A stretch of 64,000 nt of DNA from Algoriphagus sp. AK58. Lineage in GTDB: Bacteria; Bacteroidota; Bacteroidia; Cytophagales; Cyclobacteriaceae. Shown one piece after another: positions 17,509 through 26,800 of this stretch. The DNA lies in assembly GCF_014324365.1 (NCBI RefSeq), contig NZ_QEIG01000003.1, positions 1 through 64,000 on the forward strand, in the 5' to 3' direction. The position numbers and the translations under genes were made by a program. A model generated the notes under the pieces. That model made no database searches. It had not been told where the DNA came from and worked only from the letters and a program-made list of their open reading frames with translations. Position 1 is the first letter of the stretch, and the number at the start of each line of letters is the position of its first letter.

Positions 17509-20412
17509 TTAGAATGAAAAACCTACGCTGAAATTAACCCTTGTGCCAGGGGCAAGTTGGGTGAAGATCTGATCCTGAGCTCCAAAGGAACTGAACACGA
17601 TCTCTCGCTTGTCATTCAACAAGTTTTGAACTCCCAAGCTGGTACGGATGCGCTCATCAGCACCAAAAGTTTTGTTGATGTTCAAATTAAGAGAGTGGAA
17701 AGGTTCCGTATAAGTATCCGTACGGTTGCCGAATCCAACCATATTTAGGGTAGGCCCTTGAACATTATAGAAAATACCTGCCTCCCAGCCATTGCTGAAG
17801 TTATTGTATGCTACACCCGTATTGATGATGTAGGGAGCCTGTCCAGCCATATCTCTGGTATTGCCAATCTGCTGCCCTTCTCTGGCAGTAAGTTCCCTGG
17901 ATTTCTTTTCAGTTTCTGACATCGCAATTTGAGATTCGGTGATCGTCACATTGGTCGTCCAGAGGAAGTTTTCCAATCTTGGGCTAAGGAATCTCAAGGA
18001 TTTTCTGAATTCCATTTCTACCCCTACCACAGTTCCATTTCCCACATTTCTGGGCTGGAAAGAACCTGGATCAGAAAGGAACTGTACAATTTCAATCGGT
18101 TTATCAAAAGTTTTGTAGAAAGCTCCTACTGACCACATCTCTCCTTTTTGCTGGAAGGTTTCCCAACGTACGTCGAAATTGTTGATACGGGTAGAAGTCA
18201 GATTTCCATCCCAAAGCACCTCAGTTCCGCCGTTGGTAGTCTCTGGGAAAAGACCGCCGATAAAGGTTCTGCCGGTGATCGGATCCAAAATTTCAGCAAA
18301 GGAAAGTTCCTTGAAAGAGGGTCTGGCGATGGTCCGGCTGGCAGAGGCTCTCAGGTTTTTATTCTCCTTCAAGCTGTACACCAGGTTGAGGGTAGGGAAG
18401 AAATCCAAGTCATCCAGCATTTCTACCAAATCATAGTTGATGGTTCCAGTTTGGTTGGTTCCTGTATAAAACTGGTTGAATTGCTCCACTCTCAAGCCCA
18501 CGATGGCACGAAGGTTCTGGACAGGGCTAGATTCAAATGATCCATAGCCGGCAAAGTTGGTTACATAACCTTGGTAAGCATTGGGATTGATCGGAATGAA
18601 GTCCGGATTATATCTTACTCCGTTTCGGTTAGTACCGGAAAACAAGTTTTCTTCATTCAAAATCGTGTTAGGATCTCCGTCCAATTGGTTATTTCCGGTT
18701 GGAAACTGGAAGCTTTGAATTTCGAAATCTCTGTACTTAAAGGTATAAGCACCTCCCATTTTCAATTTTGCTTCTCTCGAGAAGGCACTGAGGTTTCTGG
18801 TCAAATCAACTTTTCCGGCCAGGTTATATTCTTCCAAATTTCTCCAAATACGGGTCGGAAGTCCGACCTCTGAAGAAATGGTATTGGTGGGTAGTCTGAA
18901 TCTGGTAAAACGGATATCTGGATCCTCAATAGTAGATCGGGTAGGAGCCAATTTCCAATTCACTTCCCAGGCACGTCCATTTATAAAATGTGTACCAGAA
19001 AGCAATAAGCTGGAAAGACCTCGCTGGCTATATTCCAAATTGTATTGAGTAGCCTCAAAGTTGGCCCCCAAGTTTGTATTTACGAAATCAAAGGTACCGG
19101 CCTTGGATTCTCCGTTTTGCAGATGAAGAATATTAAGCTTGTATTTGGATGTGTTTGTCTTCAACGCAATCCCTGCCAATCCACCTAACAGCACACTGTT
19201 GACACCGTAATTCCCTACCTGTCTTTCCAAGGCTTCCATTTCTGTATCGCTTTGGCTGATAGGTTTTGCAAACAGATTGAATTGAGCACCTTGATAAAAT
19301 TCTGTTTCGTTCTTATATGTCAGGGCAGCATTGTAGCCCCAGGTTGCTTTAGGCCTTGCAATCTGATTCCCAAAAGAAATCCCAAAACCAAAATCCATTA
19401 AAGATGACTGTTGGGTTGCACCCAATGTTTTATTAAACCCTCTTAAAATCTCTTGGTATTCCTGTCCTCTAGGTCCATTTGGATTACCCACTACTTCACC
19501 GTATTGCGGGATGTCTGTTCTTCCTCCGGTTGGATTTGCGCGAGTACCATCATCAAAACCCAACCAATCTGTCTTGCCGCCTTGATAAGCCAGGTAATTT
19601 TTGTTGAAGTGCATGGATGGATTATATCCTCCTGATATACTCACTCTGAATGTCTTTTCCTCAGGGAAATCCTTGGTTTCGATATCGACTACTCCTCCGG
19701 TAAAATCTGCCGGCAATTCAGCTGTGAATGATTTAGAAACGATGATGTTATCAATCACATTGGTAGGGAAAATATCCATTTGGATGGTGTTCCGATCCGG
19801 GTCGAGACCGGGAATATCCACCCCGTTTAATACTGTTTTGGTGTATCGGTCTCCTAAACCACGTACATAGACATATTTTCCTCCTTCAATAGAAACCCCT
19901 GTTACTCTTTTTACAGCAGAAGCAGCATCACCGTCTCCGATTTGCCTGAATGTGCTGGCTGAAATTCCATCCAAAAGGTTGGGAGCATTTCTTTTGACAG
20001 ACATCAAGGCGGATTCAGTCGTCCGAATCGCAGAAGCGGATACCGTTACCGTCTCCAATTCTGAAGCCTCTTCTTTCATCAAAATGTCCGGAATGATGGC
20101 TACCTTATCGGATTCGACCAATACATCTGACAGGCTTAGGGTAGAATAGGATATGTAAGAGATTTGCAGGGTGTAAGTGCCAGGATTGACTTTGATTTCA
20201 AATTTTCCATCAAAATCTGTCACTGCACCTGTAGAGGTTTCTTTGACCAACACAGAGACGCCAAATAGCGGTTCTCCGGTTCTTTCGTCAAAAATGGTTC
20301 CTCTGATGGTACCATTTTGTGCAAAAGCAAATCCAGTGATCAACTGGAATGCCACGATGAGAAGGAGGATTACCAGTGGTTTGATCGGTAAGCCTTGTTT
20401 TTTCTTGTTCAT
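17509..20412 (-). CDS. TonB-dependent receptor with N-terminal carboxypeptidase-like domain
   Basis: This is a 967-residue outer-membrane importer. In order it has a signal peptide (PLVILLLIVAFQLITGFAFA), a carboxypeptidase-regulatory-like beta-sandwich (GTIRGTIFDERTGEPLFGV, residues ~33-115), a plug domain (~140-260, with VTGVSIEGGKYVYVRGLGDRY) and a long barrel ending in FSVGFSF. It is not followed by a SusD gene. Instead it lies 79 bp downstream of a beta-helix-like lipoprotein on the same strand, suggesting an alternative surface partner. The substrate cannot be told. It is the last gene before a terminator. Confidence 0.92.
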   Translation of the reverse strand: MNKKKQGLPIKPLVILLLIVAFQLITGFAFAQNGTIRGTIFDERTGEPLFGVSVLVKETSTGAVTDFDGKFEIKVNPGTYTLQISYISYSTLSLSDVLVESDKVAIIPDILMKEEASELETVTVSASAIRTTESALMSVKRNAPNLLDGISASTFRQIGDGDAASAVKRVTGVSIEGGKYVYVRGLGDRYTKTVLNGVDIPGLDPDRNTIQMDIFPTNVIDNIIVSKSFTAELPADFTGGVVDIETKDFPEEKTFRVSISGGYNPSMHFNKNYLAYQGGKTDWLGFDDGTRANPTGGRTDIPQYGEVVGNPNGPRGQEYQEILRGFNKTLGATQQSSLMDFGFGISFGNQIARPKATWGYNAALTYKNETEFYQGAQFNLFAKPISQSDTEMEALERQVGNYGVNSVLLGGLAGIALKTNTSKYKLNILHLQNGESKAGTFDFVNTNLGANFEATQYNLEYSQRGLSSLLLSGTHFINGRAWEVNWKLAPTRSTIEDPDIRFTRFRLPTNTISSEVGLPTRIWRNLEEYNLAGKVDLTRNLSAFSREAKLKMGGAYTFKYRDFEIQSFQFPTGNNQLDGDPNTILNEENLFSGTNRNGVRYNPDFIPINPNAYQGYVTNFAGYGSFESSPVQNLRAIVGLRVEQFNQFYTGTNQTGTINYDLVEMLDDLDFFPTLNLVYSLKENKNLRASASRTIARPSFKELSFAEILDPITGRTFIGGLFPETTNGGTEVLWDGNLTSTRINNFDVRWETFQQKGEMWSVGAFYKTFDKPIEIVQFLSDPGSFQPRNVGNGTVVGVEMEFRKSLRFLSPRLENFLWTTNVTITESQIAMSETEKKSRELTAREGQQIGNTRDMAGQAPYIINTGVAYNNFSNGWEAGIFYNVQGPTLNMVGFGNRTDTYTEPFHSLNLNINKTFGADERIRTSLGVQNLLNDKREIVFSSFGAQDQIFTQLAPGTRVNFSVGFSF

Positions 20413-20490
20413 ACAGCGTTTAATATTCTTTTTGGGAAAGAGAGAAGGAAGGGTCCTTGCAAGACCTTCCTTCTTCTTTTAATGAGTTGA

Positions 20491-21732
20491 TTATTTGAAG
20501 TCAGCGAGGGCGTTTGCCGCAGCAGCCCAAGTCCATCCAGCGAAGGCTGATTTGTCTGCTCCAACGGTATTTGCCCGGATCGCTACTGTAGAGGCGTGTA
20601 CATCGGTACCGTTTCTGAAGGCTTGCTGGAGGGTTACTCCATCAGCAAGAGTTGCTTCTAGTTTGGCAAACTTCAAAACTCCGTTATTGAAGTTGGCAAT
20701 GGTGTTGTCACCGCTTAGGGAGAAGTCGCCTCTTCCTGCATTGTTATTAGCAGTTGGGGCAGGGAAGTTGAAGAAGTAAAGATTTTCGAAGGTACCTCTA
20801 GCACCGGCTCTGAAATCTGCAAATTCAGATGATGGATGGCCTTTGATCGAGCCGTTTTTCACGATATGAGCGGCATTGTAAGACCCCTCAGGTCCATCTA
20901 TTTCCAAGGCATGGTCAGTGTTTACCCCGCAGATCACGATGAAGTTGTCCAGGGTACCCGCCCACGCTTGGTCAGTGTCTATGGCATCATCGCCTGAATT
21001 CCAGATAAGTGCATTTTTTACGGATACTGTTCCACCAAACCATTCGATACCATCATCTTGATTGGCTACCACTTCCACGTTTTCTATTACGGTTCCTGAA
21101 CCTACTCCACCCAGAGTCAACCCGTTGATTTCGTTTCCTTCACCGATATTTGCACCTCCATGACGAATAGAAACATATCTCAATACACCGGAATTGTCTG
21201 CGTCATTATTCCCACCGTATAGGCCATTGGTGTCTGAAGCAGGTATACCTTCGATTTGTATTTCCTGTACATCACCTGCAAAAGAACTTCTGGCTCTACC
21301 CAAGATGAGCACACCGCCCCAAAGACCTTCCAGAGTTGGATCCATATTGGGAGAAGCTATTTGGCCTGGTCTGATTTCGTCGGCAACAGTGGTAAAAATG
21401 ATGGGTTGAGTGGCTGTTCCTGCTGCGTTGATTCTGGCCCCTCTTGCGATGATGAGGGCGGAGGCATTGGCTCCGGTACCTACTTCACCTTTTACAATCA
21501 CCCCTGGCTGGATGGTAAGCGTTACACCTGATGTAACTGCTATTCTTCCCGAGAGGACATACACCTTTCCGGTTTCCCATGTGGTGTTTGAAGTAATGTT
21601 TGAACTGATGACAATGCTGGAATTATTCCCATTTCCATTGTCTGTCCCTGGTTGGTCATTTCCTTCGATACATCCTGTGAAGCCGATTACTGCAGCAGTC
21701 AGGATCAACATAAGGGCTTTGAAATTTTTCAT
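20491..21732 (-). CDS. surface lipoprotein with right-handed beta-helix-like domain
   Basis: This is a 413-residue lipoprotein. The lipobox ends in IGFTGC, followed by an acidic/polar stretch (IEGNDQPGTDNGNGN) that fits the Bacteroidota surface-lipoprotein export signal. The mature protein shows repeated short strands with Gly/Asn turns (VTLTIQPGVIVKGEVG, GTVIENVEVVANQDDGIEWF, GTVSVKNALIWNSGDDAIDT), the look of a parallel beta-helix. It is upstream of, and probably co-transcribed with, the 967-residue TonB receptor. A ligand-capturing role in place of SusD is my inference. Confidence 0.75.
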   Translation of the reverse strand: MKNFKALMLILTAAVIGFTGCIEGNDQPGTDNGNGNNSSIVISSNITSNTTWETGKVYVLSGRIAVTSGVTLTIQPGVIVKGEVGTGANASALIIARGARINAAGTATQPIIFTTVADEIRPGQIASPNMDPTLEGLWGGVLILGRARSSFAGDVQEIQIEGIPASDTNGLYGGNNDADNSGVLRYVSIRHGGANIGEGNEINGLTLGGVGSGTVIENVEVVANQDDGIEWFGGTVSVKNALIWNSGDDAIDTDQAWAGTLDNFIVICGVNTDHALEIDGPEGSYNAAHIVKNGSIKGHPSSEFADFRAGARGTFENLYFFNFPAPTANNNAGRGDFSLSGDNTIANFNNGVLKFAKLEATLADGVTLQQAFRNGTDVHASTVAIRANTVGADKSAFAGWTWAAAANALADFK

Positions 21733-21870
21733 TTTTATAAATTGAATTGTGGTTTTGCGATTTTCTGATGCAAAGGTGGATTCAATTTTTCAGCCCAATA
21801 GAATGAATCGAATTATGGTTTTTTTAAAAATGAAGACAGAATTTAATATTGTATTAACAGGAAAAGCATA

Positions 21871-21901
21871 AAAAAAGGCTTCCCTCACGAGAAGCCCTTT
21901 T
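21871..21901 (-). terminator. terminator of moxR
   Basis: AAAGGCTTC / GAAGCCcTTT hairpin, with runs of A on the left giving T-runs on the minus strand. It lies 16 bp after the moxR stop. Confidence 0.8.
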
Positions 21902-21916
21902 AAGCCATAATTTGTG

Positions 21917-22888
21917 TTATTTCAATGTTACCGACTTGTTAATCGGTACTTTTTCGAGGAGGGTTTTAACCAGGCTCCTGGTGTTGACATTATCCGCTTC
22001 TGCCTCATAATTGAGCAGAATTCTGTGATTGAGTACATCTTCGGCGATTTCTTTGATGTCCTCCGGAAGCACGTAATCTCTTCCATCCATGTAAGCCACA
22101 GCTTTGGCAGCAAGATTCAGATTGATACTTGCTCTAGGAGACACGCCAAACATAATATACTTGGCTTCATCCTTTAATCCATACTGCTGAGGGAAACGGG
22201 TGGCAAACACGAGCTCTATGATGTAGTTTTCCAAGGGCTCTGCAATGTTTACCATATTGATCTGATTACGGATGTCAAATATGTCCTGCTTAGAGAGGAT
22301 AGGTCTTACCTCTGCGTTGTATTGAAGATTGGACATTCTTCGCATGACCTCCATTTCGTCGGCTTTGCTTGGATAGTCGATGTGGACCTTCATCATAAAT
22401 CGGTCTACTTGCGCTTCGGGAAGAGGATAGGTTCCTTCTTGATCTACGGGGTTTTGGGTAGCCAACACCAAGAAAGGCCGGTCCAAAGCAAAAGTAGTCT
22501 CTCCGATGGTGACCTGTTTTTCCTGCATGGCCTCCAACAGGGCGGATTGTACTTTGGCTGGAGAGCGGTTCACTTCGTCTGCAAGGATGACATTGGCGAA
22601 AATAGGCCCCTTCTTTACCTCAAAGTTGGAAGTCTGCTGATTATAGATCATGGTGCCAATCAGGTCAGAAGGCAACAAATCAGGCGTAAACTGAATACGG
22701 TTGAAGTCCAAATGAAGGACTTTAGCCAGGGTATTTACGGTAAGGGTTTTTGCCAATCCTGGCACCCCTTCCAGCAAAATATGTCCGTTAGTGAATAGGC
22801 CGATCAACAGTCGATTGACCATTTTGTCCTGACCGACAACCACTTTTTTGACTTCCTGAATTACTTCGGCGATTTTTTCCTGATGCAT
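21917..22888 (-). CDS. MoxR-family AAA+ ATPase
   Basis: This is a 323-residue cytoplasmic ATPase of the MoxR chaperone group, often involved in maturing metalloproteins or von Willebrand A-domain proteins. Walker A is GVPGLAKT, Walker B VILADEVNRSPAKVQSALLEAM, sensor FLVLATQNPVDQEGTYPLPEAQ, and the C-terminal lid contains SPRASINL. MoxR genes commonly head an operon with DUF58 and VWA/BatABCD genes. None of these is next to it here; it ends in a terminator and stands alone. Confidence 0.95.
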   Translation of the reverse strand: MHQEKIAEVIQEVKKVVVGQDKMVNRLLIGLFTNGHILLEGVPGLAKTLTVNTLAKVLHLDFNRIQFTPDLLPSDLIGTMIYNQQTSNFEVKKGPIFANVILADEVNRSPAKVQSALLEAMQEKQVTIGETTFALDRPFLVLATQNPVDQEGTYPLPEAQVDRFMMKVHIDYPSKADEMEVMRRMSNLQYNAEVRPILSKQDIFDIRNQINMVNIAEPLENYIIELVFATRFPQQYGLKDEAKYIMFGVSPRASINLNLAAKAVAYMDGRDYVLPEDIKEIAEDVLNHRILLNYEAEADNVNTRSLVKTLLEKVPINKSVTLK

Positions 22889-23006
22889 GAACTACACGTA
22901 TTAAATGCTTGAAATGGCTGGGCTAAAATAGGGGAAATTGTACCAAAGGACAATCTTAATTCTTAGCAGTGGTATTGCCGAGGCTCTTCTGAGATTTTAG
23001 GAATTT

Positions 23007-23678
23007 TTAAGACCGCCGATCCTTCTTTCTGAAATTACCTGAAGAATCTGTCTTCATAAATCCCGTCAAGCCCAACGCACGGTAGACCGATTCTTGATCC
23101 ATCTCTCGGATTTCCCCGACCTGCATCCCTGAAATATTGATTTTTTCCATGGAAAACCTCACCAAACGTAAAGTGGGAAACCCTACTGCTGCGGTCATCT
23201 TCCTCACTTGACGGTTTTTTCCTTCAATAAGAGTCAGCTCAATCCAAGTATCGGGGATAGAAGCCCGATAGCGAATGGGAGGGATACGCTCAGGTAGACT
23301 AGGGGCAAGATCAACGATTTTAGCCAAGGCTGGTTTGGTCTTGTAATCTCTGCCGTCCACATTTATGAGGACCCCTGACTGCAGTTGTTTTAACGCTTCA
23401 GGAGTGGGAAGGCCCTCCACCTGCGCATAGTAGGTGCGCTGATGTCCAAATCTGGGATTGAGCAGGTGATGGTTGAGCCACTTGTCGTCGGTGATTAAAA
23501 GTAAACCTTCACTGTCCTTGTCAAGTCGACCGACTGGATAGACTTCTTTGGGAAAAGTGCCGAGAGAGGCCAATGTAGGCCCCTCTCCGCTAAACTGGCT
23601 TACTACGCCAAATGGCTTGTAAATGATAAAGTATCTGTGCAAAGCGATGGATTTAACTTCCGCAACCGATGCAGTCAA
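23007..23678 (-). CDS. RluE-like 23S rRNA pseudouridine synthase (RsuA/RluB/E/F family)
   Basis: This is a single-domain pseudouridine synthase of up to 223 residues. The catalytic-Asp motif is GRLDKDSEGLLLITDD, with the N-terminal YFIIYKPFGVVSQ and the family KNRQVRKMTAAVGFPTLRLVR. There is no S4 domain, which points to the RluE branch (23S rRNA U2457 in E. coli). The start is probably TTG at 23678, overlapping the upstream 58-residue gene by 26 bp; TTG at 23642 is an alternative. I see no in-frame ATG near the family N-terminus. Confidence 0.88.
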   Translation of the reverse strand: MTASVAEVKSIALHRYFIIYKPFGVVSQFSGEGPTLASLGTFPKEVYPVGRLDKDSEGLLLITDDKWLNHHLLNPRFGHQRTYYAQVEGLPTPEALKQLQSGVLINVDGRDYKTKPALAKIVDLAPSLPERIPPIRYRASIPDTWIELTLIEGKNRQVRKMTAAVGFPTLRLVRFSMEKINISGMQVGEIREMDQESVYRALGLTGFMKTDSSGNFRKKDRRS

Positions 23679-23829
23679 AGTGCGAGTCCATTGGTTTTAC
23701 TCCTTTGAGCTGCATCTCTAGGTTATGAATCTGATCCCGGATTTCCATATCGGCAAACATGTCTCCGGTGAGTTGAGACTTGAGGGAGGCAATAGCTTCC
23801 TCGAGGGCTTGTTTTTGTTGTTCGGTCAT
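23653..23829 (-). CDS. 58-residue cysteine-tailed small protein
   Basis: This is a small acidic/helical protein from the ATG at 23829 (MTEQQKQALEEAIASLKSQL). Two helices with heptad-like spacing (LEEAIASLKSQL, IRDQIHNLEMQLKGV) suggest a short coiled coil. The C-terminal tail DSHFDCIGCGS holds a CxxC pair that could bind metal or be redox active. The 3' end overlaps the start of the RluE-like gene, so translation is probably coupled. I do not recognise a named family. A longer in-frame reading to 23922 looks unlikely. Confidence 0.7.
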   Translation of the reverse strand: MTEQQKQALEEAIASLKSQLTGDMFADMEIRDQIHNLEMQLKGVKPMDSHFDCIGCGS

Positions 23830-24702
23830 AAAAGTGGGGTTTGGTTGTGAATGATTGAGTGGATTGAAAATAGCCAAATCAGGTGATTTGGTTCCTTTCG
23901 TTCGTGGATTTTTTAGAGTCAAAAATTAAGCCAGTTGATCTTCAGGGAGATGGGTAAGGTGGAATGGGTGAGGTTGAAGGAATTGCAAATTCCATAAACT
24001 ATTCGTTTGTAAAATACTATTCTCAACCTGGGTCAATTGGCAAAAATATCGGTCGTCATTACGTGACTGCTTAGTCCAAATGAATATCAATTTTCGAAAC
24101 AAAATCACTGCCGTAGGCATGACCGGTTTTAAAATTGAACATAGTTTTCCCATTCCGATATCCTTTCCTTCATATGAACGGGCTTGGTCAGGGTAATCAT
24201 TTGAAGACCATTTTCGGTAAATTGACTGATCTTGTATGGTTCGAACTTTTGAATAGCCCTAGGTGGATACCTAGGCCAAATTATAGTATCTGTATATCCG
24301 CTTTCTTACCAGAAAATTATGCTTGCTTTAAAAATTTCTAGAAAAGGTTGAAATCTAGAAAGCTTCGGTCCTCTGTCATCGGACTTCCGACCCATTAATC
24401 GAAGAGTATTTGGCTGATGGTGCAATTGCGGACAACCATATTGTAGTGATATGTTTCGGTTTTGGGAATCACCTAAGGGGTTGAACTTTTTGGAAAGGCA
24501 ATTATTCTTAGAAAACTAATAAATGTGCTACTACTTCACCAACCTGAGAAAAAATCCTTTATCTCCATAAAATTTCCCCCATATTAATTTCTTGCCCAAA
24601 GTATTATCGGCACATTTTCAAAGTATTAAGTTCTAGTGAAGCTTGACGATCGGCATTCCAAAATTCCATTTTACAAAGGAAATTGTACCAAAAACTATCT
24701 TC
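23830..24702. other. 873-bp gene-poor interval
   Basis: I see no convincing gene on either strand; short open stretches lack family similarity. Visible structure is a 7-bp-arm inverted repeat CCTAGGT-ggat-ACCTAGG (24258-24275) and TTTCTAGA / TCTAGAAA (24335-24361). A 41-codon open segment at about 24360-24485 reads well but lacks a start. The right end should contain the promoter of the Crp/Fnr gene. It could hold a small RNA or decayed coding sequence. Confidence 0.5.
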
Positions 24703-25317
24703 ATGGAGTTCAACCTTTTCGAATATCTGAAAGGCAAGGTCGAGGAAGGTTTTACCCAGGTAAAGCCTTTGGAAATAGAAAAGGGGATCTTGCTCTATCA
24801 ACCTCCCCAACGCATCACACCTATATATGAAATCGTCAAAGGTGCCATCCGAATTGGATCCTATTCAATTCAGGGGGAGGAAATTTGCTACGATATACTC
24901 AAACCAGGAGACTTTTTTGGCAATCTCCAATACCTCAACGGCCAATTCTCCGAATTCGCCAAAACCCTCACGCCGGTAGTTTTGAGGACGTATGAACAGC
25001 CCTTTTTCAAAAAAATTACTACCCAAATCCCGGAAGTCTCCGAATGGTTTTCCTATAAACTGGTCAGCCGATGGTGCAGAGCGGAAGAGCGCCTTTTTGC
25101 CGTACGAAGTCTCAGTGCCCAAGAAAAAGTCCGGCGAACCCTCAAGCAGTTTCAAGAACAAATCGAGGATGGAACCGGCAAACATCATAGTTTGGTAAAC
25201 CTATTGACTCTCCAAGATATGGCTGACCTCACAGGAATGACTCGGCAGACCGTCTCCAAAGTGATCAAGGAAGAACTTTTCAGAAATGGGGTAAAAAGAT
25301 CAAAGTCAAGAACATAA
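24703..25317 (+). CDS. Crp/Fnr-family transcriptional regulator
   Basis: This is a 204-residue regulator from the ATG at 24703 (MEFNLFEYL); an upstream in-frame TTG or ATG extension lacks family character. The N-terminal cyclic-nucleotide-binding-like domain contains YEIVKGAIRIGSYS and LKPGDFFGNL. The C-terminal winged helix has LTLQDMADLTGMTRQTVSKVI, a clear HTH. No Fnr-type cysteine cluster is present, so it does not look like an oxygen-sensing Fe-S protein. It is monocistronic and ends in a bidirectional terminator. The long upstream gap leaves room for complex regulation. Confidence 0.92.
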   Translation: MEFNLFEYLKGKVEEGFTQVKPLEIEKGILLYQPPQRITPIYEIVKGAIRIGSYSIQGEEICYDILKPGDFFGNLQYLNGQFSEFAKTLTPVVLRTYEQPFFKKITTQIPEVSEWFSYKLVSRWCRAEERLFAVRSLSAQEKVRRTLKQFQEQIEDGTGKHHSLVNLLTLQDMADLTGMTRQTVSKVIKEELFRNGVKRSKSRT

Positions 25318-25348
25318 AAAAACCGGTCGAAAAATCGACCGGCTTTCT
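25316..25348. terminator. bidirectional intrinsic terminator
   Basis: A CCGGTCGA-aaaa-TCGACCGG stem is preceded by a seven-A run. It separates the convergent Crp/Fnr and phosphodiesterase genes and is strongest for the minus-strand gene. Confidence 0.88.
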
Positions 25349-25363
25349 CAGTAGAGGCAAAAA

Positions 25364-26725
25364 TTATTTCTTGATCCCCGGATACAGATTGCTCTCAGGA
25401 AGGTCCATCTTCAGGTTGAGCAGATAGTCGACTACTGCAGCCACATCCACTAGGCTCATTTCTTGGATTTCTACATTGGATTGGATCCCCGCTCCCCAGG
25501 CTATAAACCCGGTTTCGATCTCATCAAAGTCAGGGAAAAATCCATGTGTCCCACCCTTCGCAGGTTTCAATATGGCACCTTGACTACTGGAGGAGAATGA
25601 CACCCCCCGGATTGGAGCCAAGGCCAAGGCGGCATTGGGATCAGCGCCGATTTCAGCCAACTCTTCCTTCTCCACAACACGAAACAGTTTCTTGTAATTT
25701 TCTGGAAGTTGGCTCAGGATGGATTTTACCTGATCTAGGGTTTTTTGGTCCTTGGGATCTTTGAGATGCAGAAATGCCGAAGCTCCACTCGTGTGAAAAG
25801 TCGCCTTCCAATTGCCACGGTCAGGCTGATTTTCCATCAATCCAGCTTCTACCAGCCAAACATTAGGACTTAGCGAACTATGGATATTGACAAACCCATG
25901 ATCTCCAGTGACGATAAAGGTGGTTTGATCGAGGATGCCGGCACGCTCGGCAGCTTCGATGATTTTACCGATTGCCCGGTCGGTCGCGGCAAGAGATTTT
26001 CTGACCATCGGACCCTCTCTTCCTTCCACATGTTGAAAATGGTCCGTGGCAATCAGATGCAAAGTGATCAGATTAGGCTTGTAAGTCTCCAACACATAGC
26101 CTGCCATTTCCCCGATGCGATCCTCGCGGTTGAGGTAGTCCCCATTGAAGGTACGCTCGTTGAGTTTACCAAGCACTTGCTCTTCGAGTTCGGCCAAAAG
26201 CCCTTTGGGGCTTTCTTCATTTCGCATGGGCTCGATTCGTCCGAAGCCTTCCTCAAGACTCCAATATTCTGGGAGGTTGTAGTCGATGGGCGCGCCCACT
26301 GAAACTGGCCAGATAAAACTTGCGCTTTTCATTCCAGCCTTTCGCACAGCATCCCACAGGGTAGGCACTTTTATTTTCTCAGTCTCCCAATACCATCTGC
26401 CCGTTTGACCACCTGGCTCAAATGGGGAATTGTAATAAATCCCATGGGCCGCTGGAGTACGGCCTGTGACGATGGTGGTATGAGAGGGATAAGTCACCGA
26501 AGGAAAAACTCCTGTCACTCCTTCGGCACGAGCTCCTTGATAGGCCATCTCCTGAAGATTGGGTGCAGGCCAAGAAGGATCCAGGTAAAAATCAGGTCTA
26601 AATCCGTCAATGGAAATCAAGATCACATGCTGACTGGGTTGATTTTGGGCATTGGCTGAGGAATACCCAATCCCTAAGCATAGAACTAGAGACACAATGG
26701 ATATAACTATTCTAAAATTGTTCAT
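25364..26725 (-). CDS. secreted nucleotide pyrophosphatase/phosphodiesterase (alkaline phosphatase superfamily)
   Basis: This is a 453-residue exported enzyme with signal peptide MNNFRIVISIVSLVLCLGIGYSSANA. The bimetallic site is visible: Asp in ILISIDGFRPDFY, the Thr nucleophile in FPSVTYPSHTTIVTG, then HLIATDHFQH, TGDHGFV and GTHGFFPD. It resembles ectonucleotide pyrophosphatase/phosphodiesterases that hydrolyse phosphodiester bonds of extracellular nucleotides. It is downstream of a TonB receptor on the same strand, with a terminator between. A phosphate- or nucleotide-scavenging link is inferred. Confidence 0.92.
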   Translation of the reverse strand: MNNFRIVISIVSLVLCLGIGYSSANAQNQPSQHVILISIDGFRPDFYLDPSWPAPNLQEMAYQGARAEGVTGVFPSVTYPSHTTIVTGRTPAAHGIYYNSPFEPGGQTGRWYWETEKIKVPTLWDAVRKAGMKSASFIWPVSVGAPIDYNLPEYWSLEEGFGRIEPMRNEESPKGLLAELEEQVLGKLNERTFNGDYLNREDRIGEMAGYVLETYKPNLITLHLIATDHFQHVEGREGPMVRKSLAATDRAIGKIIEAAERAGILDQTTFIVTGDHGFVNIHSSLSPNVWLVEAGLMENQPDRGNWKATFHTSGASAFLHLKDPKDQKTLDQVKSILSQLPENYKKLFRVVEKEELAEIGADPNAALALAPIRGVSFSSSSQGAILKPAKGGTHGFFPDFDEIETGFIAWGAGIQSNVEIQEMSLVDVAAVVDYLLNLKMDLPESNLYPGIKK

Positions 26726-26749
26726 AGGAAAATTGATTAAAGGGAAGGA

Positions 26750-26786
26750 AAAAGCCCGCTTTTCACAATGAAAAAGTCGGGCCTTG
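26750..26786 (-). terminator. terminator of the Oar-like TonB receptor
   Basis: On the minus strand, GCCCG-ACTTTTTC-attgt-GAAAAG-CGGGC forms a long, slightly imperfect hairpin followed by TTTTTCC. It lies just beyond the receptor stop. Confidence 0.8.
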
Positions 26787-26800
26787 TATTATTGAATCGA

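Noticed and set aside
21917-22888. MoxR-DUF58-VWA (Bat) operon
   Set aside because: A terminator follows MoxR directly and neither side carries DUF58 or VWA genes.
23926-24341. Two short open frames (75 and 68 codons) in the gene-poor gap
   Set aside because: They overlap on opposite strands, have no recognisable family traits and no clear start context.
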